Part shown: one piece after another, positions 9,271 to 19,032 of the stretch | Position numbering within the stretch: the first letter of the stretch is position 1 | Layout of the letters: every line of letters starts with the position of its first letter | Source of the DNA: Halochromatium roseum | Lineage (GTDB): Bacteria > Pseudomonadota > Gammaproteobacteria > Chromatiales > Chromatiaceae | Assembly: GCF_016653315.1 (NCBI RefSeq) | Contig: NZ_NHSH01000081.1 | Coordinates: 1-41,812 of the forward strand | Direction of reading: 5' to 3' | DNA length: 41,812 nt | Translations under genes and position numbers: made by a program | The notes under the pieces: model-generated | The model's database searches: none | What the model saw: the letters and a program-made list of their open reading frames with translations, nothing else | Told to the model about the DNA's origin: nothing

Positions 9271-9903
9271 TCAGGGTTCCGCGCCCCAGCGTGCCGAGAG
9301 GCGGTGCGGAACACCCAGATGATCAAGCACGCGAGCAGCCATGAAATCGATCACCTCATCGACACTCTGTGGATTGAAATAGAAACCCGGATTCGCGGGC
9401 ATGATCACCACCCCAGCACGCGCCAAGCGCAGCATGTTCTCGAGATGGATGGTCGTGAAGGGGGTCTCGCGCACCACCAAGATCAGCTTACGGCCTTCCT
9501 TCATCGTCACATCGGCTGCGCGATCGATCAAATCTTCGCTCAGGCCGGCAGCAATGTTGGCCAGGGTTCCGGTGGTGCAGGGAACGATCGCCATCGCGTC
9601 TGGAGGATTGGTTCCGCTGGCCACCGGCGCCGTCCATTGCTGGCGACCAAACACGCTGAGCTGGCCCTCCTGCGCCCCCAGATAATCGCAGAAGAAGCGC
9701 TCGGCCTCTTTTGGTCGGCTCGGCACCTCGAGCCCCGCCTCCATGCGCAACACCACCTGCGCCGCCTGCGAGATCAACAAATAGACGCGCACCTCGGCGT
9801 CGATCAAGCCCTTTAACACGCGTAGCCCATAGCCCGTCCCCGAGGCTCCGGTCAGTGCGATGGCGATGGTCTGCTTCCAGCGGGGTAGGGTCGGTTGGGT
9901 CAT
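9271..9903 (-). CDS. ubiX: Flavin prenyltransferase
   Basis: UbiX joins dimethylallyl phosphate to FMN to make prenylated FMN, the cofactor of the UbiD decarboxylase in ubiquinone synthesis. The 210-residue product shows the family N-terminus IALTGASGTGYGLRVL, VPCTTGTLANIAAG in the flavin site, and RKLILVVRETPFTTIHLENMLRL with conserved Arg and Glu residues near the C-terminal half. It is the last gene of the likely dxs-gloB-lnt-mpl run, 72 bp after mpl. Confidence 0.95.
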   Translation of the reverse strand: MTQPTLPRWKQTIAIALTGASGTGYGLRVLKGLIDAEVRVYLLISQAAQVVLRMEAGLEVPSRPKEAERFFCDYLGAQEGQLSVFGRQQWTAPVASGTNPPDAMAIVPCTTGTLANIAAGLSEDLIDRAADVTMKEGRKLILVVRETPFTTIHLENMLRLARAGVVIMPANPGFYFNPQSVDEVIDFMAARVLDHLGVPHRLSARWGAEP

Positions 9904-9975
9904 GCGAGACTCAGGCAGTGGCGTTATCGAAGACGGATTTCGGAGAAGCGTCGCTGTGCACCGATGCGCAAACGC

Positions 9976-11406
9976 TCAATCGCCAGCCGCCGAGGATGCA
10001 AGGCGCTTGAGGATTCGCTGATGGATGCCCCCAAACCCACCGTTGCTCATGACCAACACATGATCCCCTGAGCGCAGCTCGGCCGTGGCAGCGGCCAAGA
10101 TCTGATCGAGCTCCGTGCAGAGGCTCAAACGATCACCGAGAGGGGCCAGCGCCGAGGCCGCATCCCAGGCCAAATCTGGCGGGCTATAAACGACGACGCG
10201 ATCCGCCACATCCAATGACCCTGCCAACGCCCCGGTATGCGATCCCATGCGCATGGTATTCGAGCGCGGCTCCAACACCGCGATGATCCGCGCCTGCCCC
10301 ACTTGCCGCCGCAGCCCAGCCAAGGTGCTCGCGATCGCTGTTGGATGATGGGCGAAATCGTCATAGACGCGCACACCGGCCTCGGTTCCGCGCAGCTCCA
10401 TCCGCCGCTTTACACCCTGAAAACGCGACAGGGCTGTGATCGCCTGCTCGGGCGCGATACCAATGTGCTGCGCCGCGGCAATGGCCGAGAGGGCATTCTG
10501 TACATTATGCAGCCCGATCTGCGACCACTCGAGCCGCCCCTGCGGCTGCCCTTGGAAAGAGAGACGAAACGCCGAGCCATCGCTAGCGCACAGCTCGGCC
10601 TGCCAATCGCAGCCGGACCAGCCCAAAGCCGCGCGATGGTGGACCTCGGGGTCCTCATCCTCGGAGCTTGCGGCCGCAATCCCAGTCGAGACACAAGGCG
10701 TCCAGCAGCCCATGTCCAAGACCTCGGCAAGCGCCACATCCTGCTGCGGATGGATCACCCTGCCGGTGCCGGGGACGGTCCGAACCAAATGATGAAACTG
10801 CCGCTGGATCTGCGCGAGATCGTCAAAGATGTCAGCGTGATCAAACTCGAGATTGTTCAGTACCAGCGTTCGTGGGCGGTAATGAACGAACTTGGAGCGC
10901 TTATCGAAGAAAGCGGTGTCGTACTCGTCCGCCTCGATCACGAAGTATGGCCCGTCGCCAAGCCGCGCCGAGAGACCAAAATCCAGCGGTACGCCGCCAA
11001 TCAGGAAACCCGGTTTAACCCCGGCAGCCTCCAAAATCCAGGCCAGCATGCTCGCCGTCGTGGTCTTGCCATGGGTTCCCGCCACCGCCAGCACATGTCG
11101 GCCGCGCAGGCCCTGCTCGGCCAGCCACTGCGGTCCAGAGTTGTAGGACAGATTGCGATCGAGCATCGCCTCGACTACCGGCAGCCCACGCTTCATCGCG
11201 TTACCGACGATCACCAGATCCGGCGTTGGCTGCAGATGCTCAGCGGCATAGCCTTGCATCAGGTCGATACCAGCGGCCTCGAGCTGGGTGCTCATCGGCG
11301 GGTAGACATTGGCATCGGAACCAGTCACCCGATGGCCGAGCGCGCGGGCAATCAGCGCAAGCCCGCCCATGAAGGTACCGCAAATACCAAGGATATGGAG
11401 ATGCAT
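9976..11406 (-). CDS. mpl: UDP-N-acetylmuramate:L-Ala-gamma-D-Glu-meso-DAP ligase
   Basis: Murein-recycling Mur ligase that attaches salvaged tripeptide to UDP-MurNAc in the cytoplasm. The 476-residue product begins MHLHILGICGTFMGGLA, which is specific to Mpl rather than MurC. It has the ATP loop AGTHGKTTTASM (109-120), VIEADEYDTAFFDKRSKF, and VYDDFAHHPTAI in the Mur central/C-terminal domains. Length is normal. It starts 26 bp after the upstream small membrane protein gene. Confidence 0.96.
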   Translation of the reverse strand: MHLHILGICGTFMGGLALIARALGHRVTGSDANVYPPMSTQLEAAGIDLMQGYAAEHLQPTPDLVIVGNAMKRGLPVVEAMLDRNLSYNSGPQWLAEQGLRGRHVLAVAGTHGKTTTASMLAWILEAAGVKPGFLIGGVPLDFGLSARLGDGPYFVIEADEYDTAFFDKRSKFVHYRPRTLVLNNLEFDHADIFDDLAQIQRQFHHLVRTVPGTGRVIHPQQDVALAEVLDMGCWTPCVSTGIAAASSEDEDPEVHHRAALGWSGCDWQAELCASDGSAFRLSFQGQPQGRLEWSQIGLHNVQNALSAIAAAQHIGIAPEQAITALSRFQGVKRRMELRGTEAGVRVYDDFAHHPTAIASTLAGLRRQVGQARIIAVLEPRSNTMRMGSHTGALAGSLDVADRVVVYSPPDLAWDAASALAPLGDRLSLCTELDQILAAATAELRSGDHVLVMSNGGFGGIHQRILKRLASSAAGD

Positions 11407-11431
11407 CGAAGGTCGAATCCTGAATCAGCCG

Positions 11432-11995
11432 TCAGCGGGCGCCATCGATCACGCCACCAACGATCACAAACGAGAGCAGATCGAAGCCGATGGCAATCGC
11501 TGCACCCTGCAACAGGGATAGGCTGAAGGCGTGGCGCAGGATATGACCAACCGCCAGCACACTCCAGACCACGAGTAGCAGAAATAACACGCCGGCCAGC
11601 GCCAGCAAGCCGCTCTCACTGTCGACCGGACGCGCCATCCCAACCGGCAACAAGGCCAGCAAGGTGATCAAGGTATCCACGCCCACCAACGCCGTCGCCG
11701 TCTGCAGGAAACGCTGCTGGCGCTCGACCAGCCTGAGCGCCAGCGACAAGGCCCCCAGCGTCAGCGCCAGATCCAACAGGCTTTGCAACAGGCCATCGCC
11801 AAGATCGACACCTGCGGTGATCGCCAGCAAGGAGCCCGCACCAAGACCAACGAGCAGCACCAACAGCAACAGCGCAGGCGACGCGGGCAGGTCCTGCGGC
11901 GCCCGTCGCAGCAGTGCGAGATCGATAAAGAAGTTGATGATGACCAGCACAGCGATGCGTCCGAAGCAGCAATTGAGGCCGAGCATGATAGCCAT
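11432..11995 (-). CDS. Small polytopic membrane protein between lnt and mpl
   Basis: About 187 residues with four or five hydrophobic helices (AVLVIINFFIDLALL, ALLLLVLLVGLGAGSLLAI, ALSLALRLVER, LLALAGVLFLLLVVWSVLAVG and a last helix near the C-terminus). No domain is recognised with confidence. The frame is open to 12157, but its first 54 residues are Cys-, His- and Pro-rich and do not look coding, so I place the start at the ATG at 11995; 11986 is also possible. Its position between lnt and mpl suggests co-transcription and perhaps an envelope role, which is inference. Confidence 0.65.
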   Translation of the reverse strand: MAIMLGLNCCFGRIAVLVIINFFIDLALLRRAPQDLPASPALLLLVLLVGLGAGSLLAITAGVDLGDGLLQSLLDLALTLGALSLALRLVERQQRFLQTATALVGVDTLITLLALLPVGMARPVDSESGLLALAGVLFLLLVVWSVLAVGHILRHAFSLSLLQGAAIAIGFDLLSFVIVGGVIDGAR

Positions 11996-12182
11996 GCAGC
12001 AGCACTTAGGGAATCGCAGCAGGACCTGATAGGCGGGCGGCGAATCAGCGCTGTTAGCCCTTGAAACCAAGCAGGCGGGCTCAGGGTGAGCCTTCACAGC
12101 TCCACTCTTAAGAAAACACCGATCAACCGTCCCGCCTCGCGTGCCATTATCCGACAATCATCGGTACAGAGAAAATGAACCA

Positions 12183-13799
12183 CTACTCAGGAATTCGCTC
12201 TGCCGAGTTTCGCGACTGTAGACGTACCCGCAGCGCCAACACCAGCCCAGCGAGCAACATCAGCGCCGCCATACTGAGCGGAACCTGACTGCCAAAGCGC
12301 ACGAAAGGGGTCGATCCGACGCGCGCCTCTAAGGTTCCCGTCAGTGCCGCACGCTCGAAGAGTGGCAGCTGATCGCGCACCTGACCGTGCGAATCGATGA
12401 TCGCCGAGACCCCGGTATTGGTCGCCCTGATCAGCCAACGACCAGTCTCCAACGCCCGTAAGCGCGCGAACTGCAGATGCTGATGTGGTGCCAGCGAATC
12501 ACCAAACCAGGCGTCATTACTCACATTGATCAGAAACGCCGCCTCCGGTAGCGCCTGTCGGACCTCATCCGGAAACACATCTTCGTAGCAGATCGAAACC
12601 CCGACCGGCCAGACCCCAACCTGCAGCAACGGGCGCGCCGCATCGCCGCGGCTGAAATCCGACATCGGCACCTCAAACCAATCGATCAGTGGCCGCAACT
12701 GGGCCTTGAACGGCAAAAACTCACCGAACGGCACCAAATGGCGCTTGAAGTACCGATCTTTACTGCTGCCGAGGCTGACCAAGGCGTTGTAGTAGCGACC
12801 ATCGGGCTCCATCACGGGCAGCCCGATAACGACCTCGGTGCCGGTCTCGCGCGCGGTCACGCCGAGCGGCTTCAGCAGCGGCTCCTCGACGCGGTCGAAA
12901 AACTCCGGAATCGCGGTCTCCGGCCAGATGATCAGGTCGCTCTCCAGGTGCGCCTTGGTGAACGTTAGATAGATATCCAAGGTCGGCAGCAGTCCATCCG
13001 CATCCCACTTCACCGCCTGCTCCACGTTACCCTGAATCACGGTCACCCGAATCGGGCGCTGCTCCGCATTCGGAGCCGGCCGCGTCCACTCGATCTGCCA
13101 AAGCATGCCGGCGCAGACCCAGGTCAGCAAGAACCCCGCCGCTGCCCGCCAGCGCGCCTCTCCGCCCCAGCGCAACAACCCCCAGAGCAGCCCCGCGGAA
13201 ACGGCAACCGCCAGGCTCAACCCATGGACACCGAGCACCGGCGCCAGTCCAGCCAGGGGGCCGTCGAGTTGTCCATTGCCCGCAAACAACCAGGGAAAGC
13301 CGGTGAACAGCCAACCGCGCACCCACTCCATCAGGACCCAGATCGACGGCAGCAGCAGCAGCGGTCCTGCCCATCGCGGCATGGCATCGGCCGCCAGCCG
13401 ATGCTCAATCAAACGGATCAGCCAGGCTGTCAGGCCGTAGTAGAGGGCCATGACCGCCACGAACAGGAGCATCAGCAGGTTGGCGACCGGCGCCGGCATG
13501 TTGCCGAACTCGTTCAGGCTGATCCGCACCCAGGCAACCCCAGCACCAAACAGTGCTAGCCCAAACAGCCAGCCAAGGCCAAAGGCGCCGGCACCATCAC
13601 GGCCGCGCAGCACCAGATAGAACCCGAGCAGAGACACCACCGCCAGCGGGTAGAGGCCGAACGGCGCGAAAGACAGCACCATCAGGGCCCCAGACAACAG
13701 CGCTATGAGCGCCGCTAGCCAGCCGTAACGCTGCCGCCCTTGTTTCACGATAGCGCGGTGCCCCATGAGCGCAGCAGGTCCACGCAGATCTGCTGCCAC
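12183..13799 (-). CDS. lnt: Apolipoprotein N-acyltransferase
   Basis: Inner-membrane enzyme that adds the third acyl chain to the N-terminal Cys of lipoproteins. About eight hydrophobic helices fill residues 25-235 plus one at 512-530. The nitrilase-like periplasmic domain (about 250-490) carries the catalytic triad Glu294 (WPETAIPEF), Lys352 (FKRHLVPFGEFLP) and Cys404 (VSICYEDVFP). The 538-residue length is slightly above the roughly 510 of E. coli because of about 20 extra N-terminal residues; Met12 is an alternative start. The usual neighbour corC is not here; gloB is instead, 21 bp upstream. Confidence 0.95.
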   Translation of the reverse strand: MAADLRGPAALMGHRAIVKQGRQRYGWLAALIALLSGALMVLSFAPFGLYPLAVVSLLGFYLVLRGRDGAGAFGLGWLFGLALFGAGVAWVRISLNEFGNMPAPVANLLMLLFVAVMALYYGLTAWLIRLIEHRLAADAMPRWAGPLLLLPSIWVLMEWVRGWLFTGFPWLFAGNGQLDGPLAGLAPVLGVHGLSLAVAVSAGLLWGLLRWGGEARWRAAAGFLLTWVCAGMLWQIEWTRPAPNAEQRPIRVTVIQGNVEQAVKWDADGLLPTLDIYLTFTKAHLESDLIIWPETAIPEFFDRVEEPLLKPLGVTARETGTEVVIGLPVMEPDGRYYNALVSLGSSKDRYFKRHLVPFGEFLPFKAQLRPLIDWFEVPMSDFSRGDAARPLLQVGVWPVGVSICYEDVFPDEVRQALPEAAFLINVSNDAWFGDSLAPHQHLQFARLRALETGRWLIRATNTGVSAIIDSHGQVRDQLPLFERAALTGTLEARVGSTPFVRFGSQVPLSMAALMLLAGLVLALRVRLQSRNSAERIPE

Positions 13800-13820
13800 C
13801 GAGCGCCTATGCGCTCAGCG

Positions 13821-14603
13821 TCAGTCATAGCGCTCATCTTTCCAGCGACGTAGCGCGGTAAAGACTTGCGCCTGTCCGTCCAGCGGCGCACCGGCGAAGT
13901 GCTCTGCGGCGGCAATCACCACAGGCTCCGCAGTCCGCAAAAAGGGATTCACCGCGAACTCCTCGGCCAGGGTCGTCGGCACGGTTGGCTGATCCAGCGC
14001 ACGCTGTTGCTCAGCGGCGGCGATTGCTGCCGTGACAGCCGTGCTCTCAGGCTCGACCCAGCGCGCGAAACCGAGATTGGCCAAGGTATATTCATGCGCA
14101 CAGTAGCAGCAGGTCTGCGCCGGCAAGGCCGCAATCCGTCGCAACGAAGCCGCAAGCTGCTCGAAGGTGCCATCAAAGACGCGTCCACAACCAGCCGCAA
14201 ACAGGGTATCGCCGCAGAACAGATGCGCGTCATCGAGATAGGCGATGTGCGTCGAAGTGTGCCCCGGAACCGCCATCACCTCGAACTCAAGCTTGAGCCC
14301 AGCCAGATTAATGCGATCCCCATCACCCACCACCTGCGTCACCCCGGTGATGCGGTGATCCGCTGGCCCAAAGACCTCGGCCTGCGGCCACAGCCGCCGC
14401 AGATCCGCCACACCGCCGATATGATCGCCATGATGATGCGTGATCAGAATCGCATCCAAACGCAACCCCTCGCGTTGCAGGCGCTCGATCACCGGCCGAG
14501 CCGCGCCGGGATCGACCACCGCACAAGACGGATGGCCAGGCCGATGCAGTAGCCAGATGTAGTTGTCGTCGAAGGCTCGAATCGGCTCGATGATGAGGCT
14601 CAT
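13821..14603 (-). CDS. gloB: Hydroxyacylglutathione hydrolase (glyoxalase II)
   Basis: Binuclear metallo-beta-lactamase-fold enzyme that releases D-lactate and glutathione from S-lactoylglutathione. The 260-residue product has the metal motif THHHGDHIGG near residue 55, VPGHTSTHIAYL with the third histidine, FCGDTLFAAGCGRVFDG with the bridging Asp, and YCAHEYTLANLGFA. The C-terminal glutathione-binding region ends RRWKDERYD as in other gammaproteobacteria. It begins 6 bp after dxs, so the two are translated from one message. Confidence 0.96.
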   Translation of the reverse strand: MSLIIEPIRAFDDNYIWLLHRPGHPSCAVVDPGAARPVIERLQREGLRLDAILITHHHGDHIGGVADLRRLWPQAEVFGPADHRITGVTQVVGDGDRINLAGLKLEFEVMAVPGHTSTHIAYLDDAHLFCGDTLFAAGCGRVFDGTFEQLAASLRRIAALPAQTCCYCAHEYTLANLGFARWVEPESTAVTAAIAAAEQQRALDQPTVPTTLAEEFAVNPFLRTAEPVVIAAAEHFAGAPLDGQAQVFTALRRWKDERYD

Positions 14604-14609
14604 GTCAGC

Positions 14610-16541
14610 TCAGCCAGCACTCGCGTCTTTCAGTCGCGTCTGCTCCAGCCCCAGGTCGCGCATCTCTGCGCGCACCGCTTCCTCGATGCCGGCATCATCC
14701 AGTCCACAAGCGGCGAGCTGCTGCACATGACTGGCCTGCTCCTGGCAGCGATCCGGCAGGCCAAGATGCAGACAGCGCACCAATACGCCCTGCTCGGCCA
14801 ACAGCTCTGATACCGCCGAGCCGGCACCACCGGCGACCGCGTTCTCCTCCACCGTCACCAGCAGTTGATGACGCTCGGCCATCTGCAGAATCAGCAGATC
14901 ATCCAGCGGCTTCACAAAGCGCATGTTGACCACGGTCGCATTCAAGCGCTCGCCGACCACCTCAGCGGCGGCCACCCGACTGCCAAAGGCCAGCAACGCC
15001 ACATCCTGTCCCTCGCGCCGAACCTCGCCCTTGCCGATCGGCAGCAGCGCGCCACCGGTCTTGTCGACGGCAACCCCAGGACCAGTGCCGCGCGGATAGC
15101 GCACCATCGCTGGGCCGTCGTAGGCATAAGCGGTCTCGAGCATCCACCAGCATTCATGCTCATCAGCAGGCGCCATGATGACAATATGTGGCAGCGGCCG
15201 CGTATAGCTGTAGTCGAAGGCACCTGCATGCGTCGGGCCATCCGCCCCGACCAGCCCAGCACGATCGACCGCAAAGGTCACATCCAGCCCCTGCAGACAG
15301 ACATCGTGCACCAGCTGATCGTAGCCACGTTGCAGGAAGGTCGAATAGATCGCCACTACCGGCTTCATCGCCTCACAGGCCATGCCCGCGGCCAGCGTCA
15401 CCGCGTGCTGTTCGGCAATGCCGACATCAAAGTAGCGCTCCGGGAAACGCTCAGAGAAGCGCACCATGCCCGAACCCTCGCGCATCGCCGGGGTGATGGC
15501 GAGCAATCGCGAATCGGCCTCGGCGCGGTCACAGAGCCAGTCACCAAAGATCTGGGTATAGCTCTTAGCGCCGCCCTTTTTCGGCACCGCGCCGGTCTTC
15601 AGATCAAAGGGCGTCACGCCGTGATAGGTGGTCGGCGCATGCTCCGCCGGCTCATAGCCGTGGCCCTTCTGGGTGATCAGGTGCAGCAGCCGTGGCCCAG
15701 GCATCTTCTTCATGTTACGCAGGGTCGCGACCACGGCATCCATGTCGTGCCCATCCACCGGGCCGATATAGTTAAAGCCGAGCTCCTCGAACAAGGTGCT
15801 CGGCATCACCATGCCTTTCACATGCTCTTCCCAGCGGCCAACCAGCTCGCGCAACTGCGGCATCCCCCGCAACGCGGTCTTACTCCCTTCACGCATCTTG
15901 GTGTAGAGGCCGCCAGACAGCAGCCTAGCCAGATGGCTACTGATGGCACCCACCGGCGGCGAGATCGACATCTCATTGTCGTTGAGGATGATCAGCAGAT
16001 CCGGATCGAGCGGCCCACCGTGATTCAAGGCCTCGAAGGCCATGCCGGCACTCAGCGCGCCATCGCCGATCACGGCGATAATCTGGCGCTGCTCGCCCTT
16101 CTGTTTGGCGGCAATCGCCATTCCCAGCGCGGCGCTGATCGAGGTACTGGAATGCCCCACACCGAAGGTGTCATAGGGGCTCTCAGCGCGCTTCGGAAAT
16201 CCTGAAAGCCCGCCCTGCATCCGCATCCGCGCCATCCGCTCGCGTCGGCCGGTCAGGATCTTATGCGGATAGGCCTGATGGCCAACGTCCCAAACCACAC
16301 GGTCATGCGGCGTGTCGAAGACGTAGTGCAAACCGATGCTCAGTTCAACCACACCTAGGCCAGCAGCCAAATGACCACCGGTGCGGGAGACACTCTCGAT
16401 CAGGAAGCCGCGCAGCTCTGCCGCCAGCTGTTTCAGATCGCTCGCGGGCAACAGCCGCAGATCATCAGGGTCATCAATGGTCGAGAGCAGTGGAAAGCTG
16501 GTCTCGGAGGCGCTGGGCGAGCCGTGGGCTGTATCGGACAT
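14610..16541 (-). CDS. dxs: 1-deoxy-D-xylulose-5-phosphate synthase
   Basis: First enzyme of the MEP isoprenoid route: thiamine-diphosphate-dependent condensation of pyruvate and glyceraldehyde-3-phosphate. The 643-residue product has the substrate motif [18 protein letters not shown], the ThDP/Mg motif [18 protein letters not shown] with LNDNEMSIS, and the transketolase pyrimidine domain with the catalytic Glu in [17 protein letters not shown]-terminal transketolase domain follows. As first gene of the run ending with ubiX, it supplies isoprenoid units for ubiquinone side chains and lipid carriers made by the same envelope/quinone network. Confidence 0.96.
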   Translation of the reverse strand: MSDTAHGSPSASETSFPLLSTIDDPDDLRLLPASDLKQLAAELRGFLIESVSRTGGHLAAGLGVVELSIGLHYVFDTPHDRVVWDVGHQAYPHKILTGRRERMARMRMQGGLSGFPKRAESPYDTFGVGHSSTSISAALGMAIAAKQKGEQRQIIAVIGDGALSAGMAFEALNHGGPLDPDLLIILNDNEMSISPPVGAISSHLARLLSGGLYTKMREGSKTALRGMPQLRELVGRWEEHVKGMVMPSTLFEELGFNYIGPVDGHDMDAVVATLRNMKKMPGPRLLHLITQKGHGYEPAEHAPTTYHGVTPFDLKTGAVPKKGGAKSYTQIFGDWLCDRAEADSRLLAITPAMREGSGMVRFSERFPERYFDVGIAEQHAVTLAAGMACEAMKPVVAIYSTFLQRGYDQLVHDVCLQGLDVTFAVDRAGLVGADGPTHAGAFDYSYTRPLPHIVIMAPADEHECWWMLETAYAYDGPAMVRYPRGTGPGVAVDKTGGALLPIGKGEVRREGQDVALLAFGSRVAAAEVVGERLNATVVNMRFVKPLDDLLILQMAERHQLLVTVEENAVAGGAGSAVSELLAEQGVLVRCLHLGLPDRCQEQASHVQQLAACGLDDAGIEEAVRAEMRDLGLEQTRLKDASAG

Positions 16542-16684
16542 ACTGAGGTAACCGGATGATCAAACAGGCAGTAATGGCGGATCGGCGCACGGAAAACCCT
16601 GGCGGATTCCGTTAAGCCTGGCGGGATTCTAGTGCATCATTGCGCGCCCCGCATGTTTCGGACTCAACAGAGTCGAGATCCGGC

Positions 16685-17554
16685 TCAGTCGGTGGCGCTT
16701 TCGACGACCTCGATTTGATAAAGCCAAGGCCAGCGCTTGCCGGTTACAAAGAGGTCACCGGTCTGCGGATCAACGGCGATGCCGTTCAGGACCTGATCAT
16801 GCCGGCGTGGTTGATCATCGGGCCAAAGACCACCGAGATCGACATAGCCGAGCACCTGCCCGGTGGCGGGATCGATCCGCACCAACCGATCCTCGTACCA
16901 GAGGTTGGCCCAGACCTCACCACCGACATATTCAAGCTCATTCAGCCGCCGCACCGGTTTGGGGCCGTCCATCACTCGCAGTCGGCGCAACTCACGACCA
17001 TCAGCGGGATCGAGAAAGCGCAGCTCAGCGCTGCCATCACTCATGATCCAATGCCGACCGTCATGCGTCAGCCCCCAACCTTCACCCCTGATCGAGAACC
17101 GACCAAGCGGCTCAAGCGTTGCCTTGTCGTAACGCAGGCCAACACCCGCACGCCAGGTCAGCTGAATAAGTTCATCCTGCCAGTCGGTGATGCCCTCGCC
17201 GAACCAACGATCAGAGAGCTCGACCTGCGCTAGCACCCGCCCCGTCTTGAGGTCAACACGCCGCAACACGGACTCCCCATAACCGCCGGTGCCTTCGTAG
17301 AGCTCACCATCGGTGATCACCAGACCTTGGGTAAAGGCATTAGGATCATGCGGAAAACGCGCGACGACTCGCACCTGAGAGACCGGCGCCTGGCTCGCTT
17401 GCGCCGAACTCAAGCCCAAGCTCGCCATAAGGCCTAGCGTAACGGCGAGCACAGCGCGTGCCACAACCCAGCAGGTTGGCCACCGAACACGAAGCCCGAG
17501 CCGTTCGCCAACCCACCCGCAGCCGAGCCAATCGCCCGCCTCGCGACCGCTCAC
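16685..17554 (-). CDS. Glutaminyl-peptide cyclotransferase (beta-propeller type)
   Basis: Secreted or periplasmic enzyme of the plant/bacterial QC family, which forms N-terminal pyroglutamate. After a hydrophobic signal-like segment (VLAVTLGLMASLGLSSAQA, about 36-54) the 289-residue product shows propeller motifs FPHDPNAFTQGLVI, LYEGTGGYGES, WFGEGITDW, GEGWGLTHDG, LNELEYVGGEVWANL and HDQVLNGIAVDP, all family hallmarks. The GTG at 17554 abuts the cbpM stop codon, but a start 15-25 codons further in would give a cleaner signal peptide. Confidence 0.88.
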   Translation of the reverse strand: MSGREAGDWLGCGWVGERLGLRVRWPTCWVVARAVLAVTLGLMASLGLSSAQASQAPVSQVRVVARFPHDPNAFTQGLVITDGELYEGTGGYGESVLRRVDLKTGRVLAQVELSDRWFGEGITDWQDELIQLTWRAGVGLRYDKATLEPLGRFSIRGEGWGLTHDGRHWIMSDGSAELRFLDPADGRELRRLRVMDGPKPVRRLNELEYVGGEVWANLWYEDRLVRIDPATGQVLGYVDLGGLWPDDQPRRHDQVLNGIAVDPQTGDLFVTGKRWPWLYQIEVVESATD

Positions 17555-17902
17555 TCAGCCCGGACCTTCAGCATCAGAAAGCGCGCCGAGCTGCTGCTCG
17601 AGACAACGCACCCGGCTCCGCAGATGCTCGACTTCGTCAAGCAGATCCAAGGCCAGCGCCACACCGGCCAGATTCAGCTCCAGATCCTGCTGCAGGCGCA
17701 GCGCCCGTCGAGTGCGCCGGACCTCGACCCCGGTAAAGCGCCAATGTTCAGGCGCCCGTCCCAGCGGATGCAGCATCCCCTCGCTGACCATCAAGCGCAC
17801 CTGATCGAGACTCACACCACAGACACGGGTCAGCTCGGTCAGGGTCACCACCGTGCGCTCGTCTAGGATCACGCCTTCGACTGTGATGATCGTTTCAGCC
17901 AT
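17555..17902 (-). CDS. cbpM: Chaperone modulator CbpM
   Basis: A 115-residue MerR/CbpM-like protein that in E. coli binds the J domain of CbpA and inhibits its co-chaperone and DNA-binding activity. The product has an N-terminal strand/HTH region (VTLTELTRVCGVSLDQVRLMVSEGML, about 19-44), the family-typical W in EHWRFTG and a helical C-terminus (LLDEVEHLRSRVRCLEQQLG). It lies 3 bp after cbpA, the standard cbpAM pair. Confidence 0.9.
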   Translation of the reverse strand: MAETIITVEGVILDERTVVTLTELTRVCGVSLDQVRLMVSEGMLHPLGRAPEHWRFTGVEVRRTRRALRLQQDLELNLAGVALALDLLDEVEHLRSRVRCLEQQLGALSDAEGPG

Positions 17903-17905
17903 GGC

Positions 17906-18880
17906 TCAGACCCCCAGCTTTGCTCGCGGATTGAAAGACTTGAAGCGCTCGGCCAATGCATCGAACGCGGCCCGCGCGTCGTCAGTGTCGGCGGGCGGAT
18001 TGGTGATCTCGAGCTGGACAAAGGCATCCCCAGCCGGCTTGCCTGGCAAACCCCGCCCCTTCAACCGTAAACGCTGACCACTTTGCGAGCCGGCCGGAAT
18101 CTTCAGACTCACGGTCCCACCAAGCGTCGGCACCGGCACCGTCGCGCCGCGCGCGGCCTCCCAGGGTGCGATGGGCAGCTTCAGATGGATTTCTTTGCCT
18201 TCGCTGCGAAACAGGGAATGCGGCTCAAATTCGACCTCGAGGAAGAGATCGCCCGCCGAGCCAGCCTGACCAGCGCCACCGAGCCCCGCCCCGCCTTGCC
18301 CAGCAAGACGGATCTGCTGCCCCTCGGTCACGCCCGCCGGAATGCGCACATTCAGGGTGCGAGCACGCATCTTCACCTGCCCCTGCGCATCGATCTCCGG
18401 CACTTCGAGCCGCAGCTGCCGGGTTCCACCCTTGAAGGCCTCTTCGAGCGAGATGCGGATGCGCGCGGTCTGATCGCGACCACGTCCGCTAAAGGGATCA
18501 GCATGCATACCGGGACCACCGAATCCGCTGGACCGGCTGCTGCGGCCACCGCCCATACCACCAAAAATGCTGGAGAAGAAGTCGCTGAACTGAGCCGCCT
18601 CCTCATCCGAGAAATGATCACTGCGCCGCGCGCCCGGGGGTGGACGGAAATTGTCTCCCGCATGCCAACCGCTGCCGAGCGCATCGTACTGCGCTCGTTT
18701 CTCGGCGTCTTTCAGGACCTCATTGGCCTCATTGACCTCTTTGAAGCGCGCCTCGGCATCCGGCTCCTTACTGACATCCGGATGATACTTGCGCGCAAGC
18801 TTGCGATAAGCCGCCTTGATCTCATCCGCTTTAGCGTCGCGCGAGACCCCTAGGATCTTGTAGTAATCCTTATATTCCAT
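17906..18880 (-). CDS. cbpA: DnaJ-class co-chaperone CbpA
   Basis: A 324-residue type II J protein that stimulates DnaK. The J domain (1-70) begins [15 protein letters not shown] and carries the HPD motif at 33-35. A Gly/Ser/Arg/Phe-rich linker (about 75-130) and two C-terminal beta-barrel substrate domains (from [13 protein letters not shown]) follow. There is no zinc finger, which separates it from DnaJ. The cbpA-cbpM-QC spacing of a few bases indicates one operon. No clear heat-shock promoter was seen upstream. Confidence 0.94.
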   Translation of the reverse strand: MEYKDYYKILGVSRDAKADEIKAAYRKLARKYHPDVSKEPDAEARFKEVNEANEVLKDAEKRAQYDALGSGWHAGDNFRPPPGARRSDHFSDEEAAQFSDFFSSIFGGMGGGRSSRSSGFGGPGMHADPFSGRGRDQTARIRISLEEAFKGGTRQLRLEVPEIDAQGQVKMRARTLNVRIPAGVTEGQQIRLAGQGGAGLGGAGQAGSAGDLFLEVEFEPHSLFRSEGKEIHLKLPIAPWEAARGATVPVPTLGGTVSLKIPAGSQSGQRLRLKGRGLPGKPAGDAFVQLEITNPPADTDDARAAFDALAERFKSFNPRAKLGV

Positions 18881-19032
18881 CGTGACTCTCGACTCGAAGA
18901 AACCTGCATCAAAAAGGTTGCACCTGGCACAATCTTAACCCGAGCATCGATCCGACCCTGACTCCGGCCCAGCTTTGTGCAACTCAGCTCGGCGCAGTCC
19001 AGATCAACACGACCCAGCTAAGGCCGGCCAGC

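Noticed and set aside
10237-11526. 429-residue plus-strand ORF antisense to mpl
   Set aside because: mpl is unmistakable on the other strand; the ORF has no domain and no ribosome-binding site.
11996-12157. 54-residue N-terminal extension of the small membrane protein before mpl
   Set aside because: Cys/Pro/His-rich and unlike a membrane protein start; probably non-coding leader.
14865-16205. 446-residue plus-strand ORF antisense to dxs
   Set aside because: Fully covered by dxs with intact motifs; the His/Arg/Gln-rich translation is typical of a shadow frame.
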